Made by a program: the position numbers and the translations under genes. This document shows positions 40,801 through 48,571 of a stretch of 64,000 nt of DNA, piece after piece; position 1 is the stretch's first letter; every line of letters begins with the position of its first letter. Source of the DNA: Anisakis pegreffii (lineage: Eukaryota > Nematoda > Chromadorea > Rhabditida > Anisakidae); the NCBI GenBank assembly GCA_035041965.1, contig JAPYMA010001355.1, forward strand, positions 1 through 64,000. The letters run 5' to 3'. The notes beneath the pieces are model-generated. The model was not told the origin of the DNA. It ran no database searches and saw only the letters and a program-made list of their open reading frames with translations.

Positions 40801-43800
40801 TTCTTAGAGTATCACTTGGTGAGAGTTTCTTAAAACATCACTTAACTTCGTATAAATTAATCTTTGAAGAATTACTCACGATCAGTTTGTTTATATAAGT
40901 GGTTTCGAAAATGATTCCTCTAGGTTGTGCTGGAACAACTGACAATAAATTTCTAGAAGCTGATCGTCCGCAGATAATAATAACGCTTAATGCTAACGAT
41001 GCCTTCATCACATTCGTTCAGCGATGAATATCTTGATAATAATAGTTAATCGCTTCTCTCTATCCGTTATTCATTTGGTGAGGATGTTAACTCATAAATA
41101 TTCTCCCTTCGTTAATACAAATACATTTTTGATGATATCGAAGTGACATATATAAATGTTCAGAATTATCTCCTTTCGACAATCAATGGAACATGCAATT
41201 ACTTGTTTGTAAAACTTGGAATTCAGGCATTTTACAACGAATTATCGTTCTTTTCAAAGCTGTACTAGTCGCTCTGATTCCTTCTTCAATGAAAAGCGTT
41301 TTATTTCTATCTTTTTCTTATGCCTTATGCCTGCACACTCTTTTCTGGTACATGTGAAGTCAAACTCTCCTTTTACTGCACACGCTATTTAGTCGCTTAA
41401 TCTACTATTTTCGCTTGTTCATGATCAGCACTACTAGATGAAACAGATCGAATGGACTGAACTGTTCCACCTAGTTTATCCGTAATCGATTTTGGTTTTC
41501 AGGATTCAGAGTAGTCTGATGCGTAGCTTAGTGATAATGATTACAGATAACAATAGTGATGACGACTCCAGTGATAACCTGATTGAATCTCAAGACCCAA
41601 TGAATGCCCCTATAAGTGATGATAAGTGATAACATAACTTGAATGGGAAGATGACAATAATGACAACTAACGTTACTATCAATACTAGACTTTGCTTGAA
41701 CTTCTGACTCTTCGGATACAACAGCATATCCCTCTTGCTGAGAGGTGAGTTCGGTCGGGCTGGTTTCCTCAACATCGATTTTCCCGATGGTTTTTTGTTT
41801 CGTGAGCATTTCTTTCTGTTTTTCCAACTCTCTCTTCTTCTTAATACTCGAAAGAACGGCCAGGTCAGTACGCGGTGGCTTTGGCGGTGGGATAGTCGGA
41901 GGCTGGTTCTGATTCGAGGGCGATGGTGTGGTGGTGATCACTGGGGCGATAGCTTGCGAAAAACGACGGTTCGGTGGGGTTCCATTTTCATCTCCTGAAA
42001 TGTGTCAATCAGAAACAGGAGAAGATTCCCGAGGGAGCAAAAATTTCCTCATTCATGCAAAAACGATGATCGAGAGATCGAAAATGTGACAGTGGAACAA
42101 TTTTGTCTTAAGACTTGTCAGAAGTAAAGCTAATGGCTCCTTCACTTGTATAAATTCTTTTTTGAAGCTTTATTTTTTCAAATACTTGTGGATTGCTGAA
42201 ATTCACAGTAAATTGATCATTTTGACGGGAACTCATTAGGCGACTTCACTGATGAGTTCAGAATGATATTAGCGAGAAATTGGAAAACAACGAATACCGA
42301 GGTAAATTCCTTGTGCGGCTGATGTGGGCGCAGATTTACGTGCAAGCGCCACCAATGGGAATTGTGAACGGCGCTGTTTGACTGGTGCGCAAAAACAGAG
42401 AACGTCAGGTTGACGATACTGAAAATTTTAAAGTTGAATACATTTTTTCGGGATTTCAACTTTCGTGCAAGCAGTCTATTCCGATGAGCTTATCCATTCG
42501 AACCTTCAACAAATTTGAAGTAACTGCAGCCCTGATCATCCCAATCTAGAGATATTTGGTTATTTTGTAATGTGAAGCTGAATTTTTGAGAATTTGTAGC
42601 TGCATTTACGAGTACATTAGAAAATGATCTCTAGTTTATCTCATAATCGATCAGATATGGCTCTTATAAAAAACGATTAAGAGAGGATGCAAGTAGCTGA
42701 TGAAGATCCATGACAACATTTTTGGGACTATGAATCTCCCCTGTAGACCATATGATACCAAAATTAAAAATGAATGCACTTCTAGAATGATCATCATCCC
42801 TGCTCCTCCGAATCACAGTGAAGGCATATGAAAATGGTACCTGCCACAGAGATTGCCATATTTTGAGACCACTCTCGAGGCGAATATGTGATTCAATGTC
42901 ATCTTCGGTAATAACATCAACCAACGGTGCTATCAGATAAACGAACAGCTGGATGCTATTCACTGAAAATGTGTACTCGCGAACCGAATGCACATTCACT
43001 TCACCAGTCTCTGTTACACTCTGAAATTCATTCGATACCATATCACATGAAGCTGAAAAAAAGATCCAATGTGAAGAGTATCGGCACGAACCTTTCCACT
43101 GTCCGAATCACAGCATTCATTCGCCGAATCAAGAAGGAGCCAGTGCAGAATGTAGAGAATCTTGGTGAGCAATCCACTTATCGGTGTGCCAGCCTCTCTC
43201 GCTCCAGCCTCTGCTATCAGTGACGCACAACACTGAAACGAGACGTTTTTTTTAATGTTTCGTCAAAGATTCTCAGTCTATCCGCCATTCTGAATTGAAT
43301 TCTTCAGGAAGTCAGAACTTAAACTAACCAACTGAAAAAATATTCAGATTTTTAAATCTAATTTTGGTCAAATTAGAGGTAAGCGATGATGTGGTTGAAG
43401 TCTTATGTTAGGAAAACGCCCTTAAATATTCCATTAAACTGACACTGAACTTGTATTGCTGAGTTGATGGTAATTTCTTGTTGAATAAATTTCAGATTAA
43501 ACGTGTGATATCAACGCATAGAATGTGCCGTTTAAACTTAATCTGATAGCATTTTCATATGACTGCACGACATTTAACAACCTGAACGATGTGTGGGAAA
43601 GCGGCTCGAACGAATCGCCATCGTGAAACGGAGCCGATCGCATCCGAAAGTGATGGACTGAGGCCGTGGAGAATATTCTGCACAACCACCCTTTCGAATG
43701 TCTGTAATAACTGACTTATAGGTTAAACGAGATGATATTCATTTCGTATTCCAATTGTACATTCACAAAACATTTGCATTTGCACGGCATTTTGCTTGTT

Positions 43801-45598
43801 TTCACACCGACGAATTTGACTCTCAAGCATTGAGTGTGACATGTTCAGGCAATAAATGCATAATTTCGGATTTGATCCATAAGATTTCTGAATTGAGTGA
43901 GATCTGGTTGAACTATAAGAATAACACGTCTTTTGTTGAGTGAACATCGGTCATTCCGAAGAGATTTCTCGAATTTTGCTCAGATGATATGCGATATCAT
44001 ACGATATGATATATCAGATGAAATTCGCTAAAACATCAATTCAATCTGGGAGAGTTAAGTAAATTTCAAAAATCAGTTGAGTACTCTAAGGAATGGCTCG
44101 TTGTGCTCAGCTGTGCTTATGGATGATATGAAGGCTTGCATAATCAACAGCTCTCATGAATATTCATGTTGAATCCACTCGGTGCAACGGCATCATGTAT
44201 TCCCTCTTTTGACAACATGGCCACTCCAATATTGAAGTGAATTGAGTTAAAAAGACAAGTGTTTTGACGCTCAAACATGCTTAACTGTTCAGAATGAAAA
44301 GCAGTGTTCTTTCCGATGGCCTCATGATGAATTCGGTTTGTTTTCGAAATTATTCAATGTTGAGAGTTGATCAAAGAATGTTCCAAGTTAGCAGATTACT
44401 TGAAGAAATGCTTGAATGGAACTACCGGCAACGTGCTAACAGATTAAAACTTTTAGTGGAGATACTCAACATTTCATATGAAGACTTCAAGATCATTTCG
44501 AAAAATATGGCACTTTTAAAGTGATGAATATGTGGAACTTGAAAGAGGTGCAAGATGAAAGTATAGAAGAGAAACTTTGAAGTGTTCTAATGAAAAAACT
44601 CATAATCTCTTTAAGTACTTCAATAATTCGCTTTTGCTAATTAGTATTTCCTCTGCAGTCTATTAAGTTTTCATAAACTTAATAGACAACAGAGGAAATA
44701 CTAGTTTTTCGATAAAGTTTTCCATTTTTTTTGTAAAGTTTTCCGATTTCATAAACTTAATAGACAGAAATACATAAACATAAAAGTTTTCCATCGATAC
44801 AAGCTGCTTTTCCTTTCACAGATACTTTGATCTTTTTGCGATCAAAGCCAATAGCATCGTTCGTTTTGCTTGAATTGTCTGAACGAATAATCAAAAAAAA
44901 AAATAGTCGCTTCTTCGTCAAGGAATAACTAGAACATATATGCAGGAATACTAGAATGCATGATTCCTTATCACGAAAATAATTGCGAATGTAAGAAGAA
45001 TGAAGGTATTACCCATCTTTGTTGAAGGCATACACTAGTGAAATGAATCTGACACGATCAACTACTAATGAGAATGCAATTGTTAAAGTGATGGTAAACT
45101 ACTTTATCAAATAAATCCTCTTTTTTTCATTTTTACGAAAACAAGCAAAAAATCACTTACCACACAAGATGCTTCATGAAGTTTACCAATTTTAGCACCA
45201 AGAAACGGGCTGAAATTGAGATAGTGTTTTCGAGGAGAAGTACTGAGAACTATCTTTAAAAATCAGTGGTTGATTGAGATGGATAGCTAAACAGCACTTC
45301 AGTGAGTTCTGAGTATTGCTGGGAGAGGATAATCGGCCTAAGAGTTTTTTGAAATTCTATTTTGAGATTACTGTGAGATCATAGATTGAGGCTGTTTTGT
45401 GAGGGCGTAAAATGAACAAGAGATTCATTTATGAACACATATTTATTCATGAAGCAGTACATGAAAATAAGGGGAAATCAAGCAGGAGGAAGGAAGCAAA
45501 TTTACTTTGTCTGTCGCCAAAGGAATGTTTGAATTGGGAGCGGGACGGATTCCAGCTCATTCGCGTCATCGTCACCTGATAGAAGTCTGTCTGCCGAC
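9236..45598 (-). CDS. unc-80: UNC-80 ortholog, NALCN/NCA sodium-leak channel complex subunit
   Basis: UNC-80 is a very large cytosolic alpha-helical-repeat protein that pairs with UNC-79 and supports stability and localisation of the NALCN (nematode NCA-1/NCA-2) leak channel, controlling neuronal excitability. I traced 68 minus-strand coding exons. Adjacent phases agree at every junction, with splice-site choice tentative at a few (26288/26501, 39138, 41672, 10693, 16190), and the lengths sum to 11,107 nt, about 3,700 residues ending at TGA 9236-9238. Human UNC80 is about 3,260 residues; the excess is mostly in disordered linkers. Similarity to human UNC80 runs in order from VPLPIQTFLWRQT to KKIGGSALYSFTEFVVNINL. 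The first exon found begins one base into a codon without Met, so at least one 5' exon lies above 45598. The region entries below list all exon coordinates. Confidence 0.97.
11222..15920 (-). CDS. unc-80: unc-80 exons 53-63: C-terminal conserved region
   Basis: Exons 15697-15920, 15387-15512, 14818-15043, 13712-13791, 13401-13620, 12849-13067, 12537-12660, 12287-12433, 12094-12207, 11775-11959 and 11222-11396. They read ECERAIEFFQLVMQATLPYF, EMFRRPRDAMLL, KLSEIALSLLKVAPYDT, LSILPITDWSVEGNRSALN, AVLKLTSFLMQALGQ, LEALLCHFLIPLFLRAATAA, CQAVIL joined to ALKVMMVAF, and KKIGGSALYSFTEFVVNINL. All align in order with human UNC80 (FRRPRE, LPITDW, KVGGLALWDF). The 1.0 kb intron 13792-14817 contains a copy of the TIR repeat. 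Confidence 0.97.
14005..14500 (+). mobile_element. TIR-bearing non-autonomous element copy 1, in an unc-80 intron
   Basis: About 490 bases in intron 13792-14817 are homologous in opposite orientation to 37580-38080. Internal inverted ends lie near 14092-14140 and 14420-14463, sharing TCATTCTTTT followed by a TGT-rich gap and CTCTCATAGCT. Between them lies an AT-rich core with TGTTGACAGCCGAAATCAAC. The plus strand reads SYESDYSSKEKNENPV after an EMNEKL start, a reading also kept in copy 2. The homology runs past the inverted ends on both sides, so the true element ends may be further out. It resembles a MITE or a decayed DNA transposon, but no transposase was identified. Confidence 0.7.
16041..19624 (-). 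CDS. unc-80: unc-80 exons 44-52: most conserved block
   Basis: Exons 19538-19624, 18918-19070, 18232-18464, 17819-17987, 17392-17544, 16905-17084, 16488-16685, 16296-16403 and 16041-16190. They read LMSLLRKLILRFRPFPSQTA, GLYFKDLKQTLKKEQCD, SQFPIHEDTIFQQLL, EFFNIPENEVENYFLVD, LPSFPRKSLEA, LHLFINVINGVMLMHCED, QFYVLHRKPFFLQMAG and LDLCYRDDPNAFSML, all near-identical in order to human UNC80. The donor of 18918 is GTGCGT, set by alignment (QCD followed by QALMITA). Exon 16041-16190 has an alternative acceptor giving 16041-16169; both keep frame. Confidence 0.97.
19625..21243 (-). other. unc-80: Longest unc-80 intron (1.6 kb)
   Basis: An intron between exons reading LTNRDRQ and EYLMSLL. It is AT-rich with no supported exon. 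It contains a short AAATT pentanucleotide run near its middle. The open frames seen on the plus strand (around 20384-20650) have no motif or similarity that I recognise. Confidence 0.6.
20657..20681. repeat. (AAATT)n pentanucleotide microsatellite
   Basis: About four to five head-to-tail copies of AAATT inside a large unc-80 intron. Confidence 0.9.
21244..24684 (-). CDS. unc-80: unc-80 exons 36-43: third conserved block
   Basis: Exons 24472-24684, 23994-24158, 23469-23688, 22997-23178, 22492-22632, 21933-22128, 21483-21620 and 21244-21344. They read TCTHEKCCQKWCFERIYRQC (a Cys/His cluster, also Cys/His-rich in human), a Lys/Glu-rich coiled segment, YIRTQVLHIAHSPLSTLLKS, RRFHALWRNRFHVWLKMEDG, PPPGIDFTLPSPPIGQ and DPPWMPH. 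A charged helix follows (EMVRRAVREAEERQSALRQK), then AAYEPALFHH and RHFLEKLTNRDRQ. All are in human order. Codons split by introns are restored to conserved residues, for example at NGIS-ASDVAKK. Confidence 0.96.
24972..28230 (-). CDS. unc-80: unc-80 exons 30-35: long variable linker
   Basis: Exons 27924-28230, 27170-27272, 26784-26869, 26359-26501 (tentative), 26117-26288 and 24972-25243. It begins with a ~100-residue Thr/Ser-rich exon (DDIQTTTTTTMTPTRYGG) not obvious in human. Basic segments RRLAQGRQRLLKRGS, IRKHSRGQTTGSG and LGRLPSIRRLSHRLSFR follow, then a Ser/Pro-rich exon ending EEELMFKNLPWIK. The junction from 26784 (phase 1) to 26117 (phase 0) does not close directly. Inserting 26359-26501, with a ~70-base intron after it, restores the frame but adds an unusually hydrophobic stretch. 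Confidence is lower for that exon only. Confidence 0.75.
28533..30584 (-). CDS. unc-80: unc-80 exons 24-29: central conserved block
   Basis: Exons 30327-30584, 29875-30032, 29587-29728, 29311-29414, 29021-29159 and 28533-28717. They read NLKLSEAVYTKRSP, GIREGVRRFAFLLETCRPGS and ALILECAHFVHRCNK, then GDWPEWIRSS, IGDRICKLMETD, DELEDFFDEG, LLLNEITAFLRETFQ and ASERRISLSTNEEDSSPRGS. Each matches human UNC80 in order (NWPEWMK, FLRETF, RKISFAG). Exon 30327-30584 has a second possible acceptor 18 bases further in; the longer form is chosen because LKLSE aligns with human VKLSE. Confidence 0.95.
31343..33318 (-). CDS. unc-80: unc-80 exons 19-23: disordered Ser/Asp/Asn-rich linker
   Basis: Exons 33189-33318, 32797-32953, 32381-32463, 32057-32192 and 31343-31531. 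This is the poorly conserved region that in human carries SQSEQDTSE and SDRRARSRSRRISLRKK. Here it reads SARTSPSGLAPPTTHSRDQ, SSPSTPRNATSGEETAAAG, SETNDDEGGSDSEINEDNQ, GGGDRRSRLSIKHTSSKLYQ and an Asn/Ser-rich stretch ending LNPSRWRLRKM. Exon identity rests on clean AG/GT sites and matching phases more than on residue similarity. Ser and acidic clusters make phosphorylation or partner binding plausible, but this is inference. Confidence 0.85.
33319..34704 (-). other. unc-80: 1.4 kb unc-80 intron with no exon required
   Basis: Exon 34705-34847 ends with two bases that combine with the first base of exon 33189-33318, so the frame closes without any exon here. A plus-strand open frame at 34041-34253 starts with ATG but has no recognised homology. 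The ATT microsatellite lies inside this intron. Confidence 0.6.
33793..33836. repeat. (ATT)n trinucleotide microsatellite
   Basis: An interrupted ATT repeat of about 44 bases in the unc-80 intron between exons 33189-33318 and 34705-34847. The interruptions (TAAT and ACT) suggest it is not a young, pure tract. Confidence 0.95.
34705..36757 (-). CDS. unc-80: unc-80 exons 14-18: second conserved helical block
   Basis: Exons 36634-36757, 36314-36513, 35644-35867, 35292-35488 and 34705-34847. After a Ser-rich segment the protein reads SSNFIEKNGHISFMVVLKAV and RICEMALNVCETLL, then LGCPHGCNEGIRSAQGD and MMHAITGFC. A basic Ser/Arg linker follows, then KLKGIEGAIVNAILKPVVSK and QEQHGNPFRRVALSALIDG. 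All align in order with human UNC80, which has a long Gly-rich insert after its RICDVALN segment that is absent here. Junction codons are restored correctly at each splice. Confidence 0.95.
37580..38080 (-). mobile_element. TIR-bearing non-autonomous element copy 2, in an unc-80 intron
   Basis: This is the reverse-orientation relative of 14005-14500, in intron 36758-38310. The inverted ends are near 37629-37672 and 37941-37988. The minus strand keeps the same peptide reading (FDDNSYESDCDSKKKNESS), then a stop. The two copies differ at many positions but the reading frame between the ends is largely preserved, suggesting descent from a coding ancestor. The insertion does not touch an exon. Confidence 0.7.
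38311..42418 (-). CDS. unc-80: unc-80 exons 6-13: N-terminal linker and conserved DVAV block
   Basis: Exons 42298-42418, 41672-41994, 40693-40828, 40226-40431, 39530-39734, 39138-39285, 38754-38997 and 38311-38528. The start YRQPDVLCFCAP matches the human HRQPG region. Next comes a Pro-rich, then Lys/Glu-rich low-complexity stretch (PPTIPPPKPPRTDLAVL), then VRSVSEYRTDQMAENMRRRF. A Cys-containing VICENCNTVV segment follows, and then the strongly conserved ATYMDVAVIRCLLIKHWSED. Two donors are uncertain. For 41672, a GTAACG donor at 41677 would also work if the 136-nt exon 40693-40828 were skipped. For 39138, the frame requires GTGCAT although CAG|GTGTGC two bases earlier looks stronger. Confidence 0.9.
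41235..41295 (-). repeat. Further degenerate member of the ESDY/KNEN repeat family
   Basis: In the intron between exons 40693-40828 and 41672-41994, the minus strand reads NQSD, a stop, then YSFEKNDNS, resembling SYESDYSSKEKNENP of the element at 14005-14500. The plus strand has the related TCGTTCTTTT and CGCTCTGAT ends. Only one end is recognisable. Confidence 0.35.
42841..45598 (-). CDS. unc-80: unc-80 exons 1-5 found: conserved N-terminal helical region
   Basis: Exons 45506-45598, 45161-45209, 43582-43701, 43092-43232 and 42841-43020. They read VPLPIQTFLWRQT, then N joined across the intron to PFLGAKIGKLHEASCV, TFERVVVQNILHGLSPSLSD, ILYILHWLLLDSANECC, and SIQLFVYLIAPLVDVI with IRLESGLKIWQSLWQ. 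Each has a clear counterpart in the same order in human UNC80. The upstream frame of 45506-45598 meets a stop 24 bases above the acceptor without a Met, so the protein starts in an exon not identified. The donor of 43582 is GTTGTT, weak but dictated by frame. The 1.5 kb intron 43702-45160 holds a hairpin repeat. Confidence 0.95.
44642..44703. repeat. Long hairpin (29-bp arms, 4-base loop) in an unc-80 intron
   Basis: Arms 44642-44670 and 44675-44703 pair with two mismatches around a TCAT loop. The arm sequence includes TCTATTAAGTTT. A further copy of the right-arm end (AAACTTAATAGACA) recurs at about 44751-44764 next to repeated AAGTTTTCC, so this is probably a small foldback element or its remnant. 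Confidence 0.85.
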
Positions 45599-48540
45599 CT
45601 GAAATTTTTCAACGCGCTTCACTTGAGGAACAAGCTGAACAGCCTCAAGCCTTATTTCCACAATTTCGATTCTTTCATTCAACCAATCGGCAAATTTTAT
45701 CATACCATCATATTAGTTAGCTCAGTTGGTTGTCTATTGGAATGATTACAACCAAACAACTTGATCTGGATTTAATCATGTGTAAGAATGTGTTTGCTGA
45801 AGCAAATACGCTTCATATTCTGATATTTTAGAGTCAGTCACTCGTTCGAGCACGAGAGCACAACAACATTTGAAAGAGAATTGAATTTTTTCCATGCATC
45901 CGGTCTCATGAGGCATAACTGAGTTAATTTCATCGGAGTGCTTTGTTTGCTTTGAGCCAGTAGACGCTCGACAATTATCTTTCGTGAATGCTGTCAATCG
46001 TGTGTTGGAGGACTGGCTGCTGGAGGATAGTGTAAAAAATGCACAGAAATATGGAAATTATGCCATTCTCTTGAACGTATTCTCGTTCATTCACTTCTGG
46101 ATGATCGTATTGTTCGTTTCATTAACAAGATGCGACAGGGTAAAATATCGAACGTTCACGCTTTCAGATATGCATTCGCCATATTGGAACGGTGATAATT
46201 GAAAAAACGATCGAGGAATTGCGATAATGTGGATGAATACATAATTGGATAGAATGCCTCCACATTTATTTTCATTAAAATGAGAGAGCATAACGTGATC
46301 AATAGGTGCAATGCAATTGAATTTGCAACTTAATTTTCTCTTTTACAAAACATCACTTTGTGTGTGTGAAAAAATTTTGGCTACGAGAGCTTCTCATTTC
46401 TTACAATCAGAAAAAATTCTAATTTCTATAGTAGTTCCCACTTCTGTATTGGTTTGTTTTCCACAAAATTCCTCAGAGAATTATTTTGCGACATGAAATA
46501 TGCATGTGACATCATGAAGTTTATCATTGTTTTTCAGTTTTTATAGCCATTGCTGCCACTATCTCCAGGAAGTTAGTTTATTTTGAGACAAAAATGAATG
46601 ACGATTGTGGTCAGAGTATTATCGAAACGAAATGGTGGAGCTGAATGAAGCACAAAAAAGGAACAGAATGATCACAACAATGGATCAACATTCATATTTC
46701 CTATGAAGTAACAGCTGACTAATAATTTGAATGCGATCATGCGATAGATAAGGCTAATGTTACGAAATGGTCTCCAGCCAAAAAATGTGAACACAATAAG
46801 GAGTTGCTTTCGAGCAGATGAAAAATTAGCGAATAGCGAATTTATAAATTCAGAAATCATTGCGGAAAGAAATTGTCGCCGTAAAATTAGGTGAAATTAT
46901 GCGAAAAGATCAAATTTTGACCTGTAATCGTAAGCAATCCAACAGCAAATGGATGATCATGAATCACGAAAAAGCGCTGAAAAATCAACAAAAAAAAGAA
47001 AAGAAAAACTTGATGACGAATGAAAACTGACCATTTTGTACTCTTAACAGAACTAGCCGTCGTACTGAGTGGCATCAGCAAAAGCTGTACCGTACCGTGA
47101 TGCTCGTGCTGTAAATATCTCACGTGCATTTTTTTGTTCAGTTGAAACTTCGTTGTTAAGAGTGAATTTTCCCTTTTTTGGTGTAATCAAACTTTCGAAT
47201 TGCTCCCATCGTTGACCACAACATTTTGTTGATTTTTCCACAGATAACAAATCATTATTAGAGCTGATTATCAGTGATCAGCTGAGCTTAACTGCCGGCT
47301 CATTCATGTGCACAGCATTGTCAATTATTGGCGAGCATTAGAAATAATCCATGAGATTTCACATAGAAGGAGTTGTTCAGGTCAACGATACCATATGATC
47401 GAATGATCATAGGTCAAACAGAGAATACTTTCAACAGCAGCAGCAGCACTGATAACTAATGAAATTCGCTCATTGAGATGAACGATCACTGCGGATGATT
47501 ATAGCAGAGATATTGTTTTGATGATACTGAATGAAAGAAATCAGCTGAATTAACTCTAATTGATAAAGTGATTTCTGACCGCAGTAATAGCAAAATCGCA
47601 ACAATAATACAAATAACAGTAGGGGATTTCGAGTGCTTATCTAGTTGGGTATTAGCATTAGAATATTGTGAAAAAAGATTGGCTGGACTGAGGAATAATG
47701 CAAGAGGGTTGAATGGTTAAGCTTTTCGGGAATAAGGAACAAACGACCGATAGATATAACGGCCTAGTAGTATTAGATGAAGGCGGAGAGATCAATAAGA
47801 GTGAAACGATGGATGGACATTCAACAGATTTAGATTTGGAGTAAACGTTATGGGATTTAGCGATGGGTAGTGTGGTGTTGTTATTTTGTTGTTGATAATG
47901 ATGATGATGAGATATGCGGTGATTTGCGATGACTTGGTGATGGATGTATGGATGGACAGATGGATACAGAGGGCTTTGTGAAGAAGCCAACTCAGGCGAA
48001 GTCACACACGGTTAAGTGTGATTCTTTACTTACGATATTGGCCACTTCTATATGGGTGCTTTGATTCCAGGAAGTCAGCCTTAAGCCCTTAACTCTACTT
48101 CACCTCAGGATATTTCAAGTGGCATTTTATTGGGTGAAGGCAAAAGAATCGAAACGAAAGATTTTCTCGTTACGTTTGAATAGTAATGATGCAATACTTT
48201 CACTGATATGACTATAGTATTAGAAAGTGTGGAGCAAACACAATGCCTATGGCAATGTTAGTGAAAATATTGTGACGATGATGATGATGATGGAAATAGC
48301 GCTATTGAGCTGTTTAGTTGGTGACTGAAATGGTTGGAAATATGCTCGTCGAATGTGTGACGACGACGACGATAATAGAATATTTGTGATAGAATTCAAG
48401 AATTTGCTCGAGAATTTGAGTTAAGAATAGAATAATGGCCGTGCTTTTGAGCATGATGGTGTTTCAGTTGAATTCATTGCTTGGCTCGTCGTAGTGTTTA
48501 ACTGGGCAGTTAGATTGCAACGTGATGTTATATATTTATG
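45599..48540. other. Region upstream of the first unc-80 exon found
   Basis: The missing start exon of unc-80 may lie here. Candidate minus-strand open stretches include 45780-45945 (contains ATG codons) and 47050-47290 (reads CCGQRWEQFESLITPKKGKF, no Met). Each offers a phase-2 GT site that would join the first known exon, but neither has similarity support. A short CAG run lies near 47436-47450. No promoter motif was recognised. Confidence 0.4.
45912..46202 (+). CDS. Candidate plus-strand exon with a membrane segment, unrecognised
   Basis: About 96 codons are open on the plus strand from just after a stop to TGA at 46200-46202. It reads RQLSFVNAVNRVLEDWLLED, then a hydrophobic segment (LLNVFSFIHFWMIVLFVSL) and a polar tail. 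There is no early ATG, so it would need an upstream exon. It overlaps a minus-strand open frame (45776-45997), and both cannot be real. No family is suggested. Confidence 0.2.
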   Translation, partial: GITELISSECFVCFEPVDARQLSFVNAVNRVLEDWLLEDSVKNAQKYGNYAILLNVFSFIHFWMIVLFVSLTRCDRVKYRTFTLSDMHSPYWNGDN

Positions 48541-48545
48541 TTTAT

Positions 48546-48571
48546 GGTGTGTGCGTGTGTGTGTGTGTGTG
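48546..48571. repeat. (GT)n dinucleotide microsatellite
   Basis: About 26 bases of GT repeat with one GC interruption, lying 2.9 kb above the first unc-80 exon found. Short GAT and GAC runs occur nearby at about 48276-48294 and 48359-48374. Confidence 0.95.

Noticed and set aside
44294..44524. Plus-strand ATG frame reading RQRANRLKLLVEILNISYED in an unc-80 intron
   Set aside because: No acceptor, donor or known family was seen. Possibly a transposon remnant beside the hairpin, but unsupported.
47050..47290. Minus-strand open stretch as the unc-80 first exon
   Set aside because: The composition is protein-like and a phase-2 GT site exists, but there is no Met and no similarity, so it is kept only as a possibility.
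47658..48005. 115-codon minus-strand frame with His, Gln and Asn runs above unc-80
   Set aside because: Its start is GTG with a stop just upstream and it contains no ATG. The composition is simple-sequence-like (GAT and GTT-type runs), with no similarity or clear splice partners.
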